From the NCBI GenBank assembly GCA_014190435.1, contig BJGJ01000016.1:1-33814 (forward strand): a stretch of 33,814 nt of DNA. Direction: 5' to 3'. Below the pieces are notes generated by a model. The model was not told the DNA's origin. It did not search any database and saw only the letters and a program-made list of their open reading frames with translations. Every line of letters begins with the position of its first letter. Position 1 is the first letter of the stretch. Positions 33,767 to 33,814 of the stretch are shown one piece after another. This DNA is from Methylocystaceae bacterium. Lineage in GTDB: Bacteria; Pseudomonadota; Alphaproteobacteria; Rhizobiales; Beijerinckiaceae. The position numbers and the translations under genes are program-made.

Positions 33767-33814
33767 ATGAAATGTCGGACCCTATTCTGGTTTATCACCT
33801 CATGGACTGTTACA

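Noticed and set aside
1-33814. CRISPR array, rRNA, insertion sequence, phage or toxin-antitoxin module
   Set aside because: No regularly spaced repeats, transposase motifs, phage genes or paired toxin-antitoxin genes were seen on either strand.

Overview
The window is chromosomal DNA from an alphaproteobacterium, most likely a Hyphomicrobiales (Rhizobiales) member. The main evidence is the long minus-strand block dgt–argS–SPOR protein–nagZ–scpA–scpB–tatA–tatB–tatC–serS–surE–pcm–nlpD, an order I know from that group. Supporting signs are a cyclic beta-1,2-glucan-synthase-related protein, a tRNA-Asn with an encoded CCA, and frequent TTG/GTG starts behind good Shine-Dalgarno (SD) sites. The DNA looks moderately AT-rich for this order. 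I cannot fix the genus by reading.

Layout. 1–1.5 kb: three small unrecognised genes, two of them membrane-bound or exported. 1.8–3.25 kb: an orphan CHASE3-type sensor histidine kinase. 3.3–11.7 kb: a minus-strand run gpsA, tsaD, a pteridine-reductase-like SDR, and a very large (about 1816 aa) membrane protein carrying the phosphorylase half of a cyclic glucan synthase but no glycosyltransferase half. 12–15.9 kb: a C-tail membrane protein, a metallophosphoesterase, a Nudix hydrolase, a GNAT acetyltransferase and the ATPase ZapE. 15.9–29.6 kb: the conserved housekeeping block listed above, covering envelope maintenance, Tat export, chromosome condensation, two aminoacyl-tRNA synthetases, protein repair and dNTP control. 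29.7–31.2 kb, plus strand: erpA, a PfkB kinase and tRNA-Asn with a clear promoter. 31.2–33.8 kb: AT-rich, gene-poor DNA with four small genes, three of them exported, including a 58-residue lipoprotein that simple length filters would miss.

How the genes fit together. Most of the middle serves the envelope and cell division: an NlpD-like amidase activator whose zinc site is visibly degenerate, a SPOR protein, NagZ for wall recycling, ZapE, TatABC for folded-protein export, and the large glucan-related protein. TsaD, SerS, ArgS and tRNA-Asn serve translation, while SurE, Pcm, Nudix and Dgt are repair and nucleotide housekeeping.

No mobile element, CRISPR array, phage, rRNA or defence system was seen. 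The best candidates for something new are the glycosyltransferase-less glucan-phosphorylase membrane protein, an exported protein whose predicted mature N-terminus is a histidine followed by a His run, a periplasmic CX9C/CX15C protein, and the small AT-rich exported genes at both ends. I do not see a clear multi-gene undescribed system.
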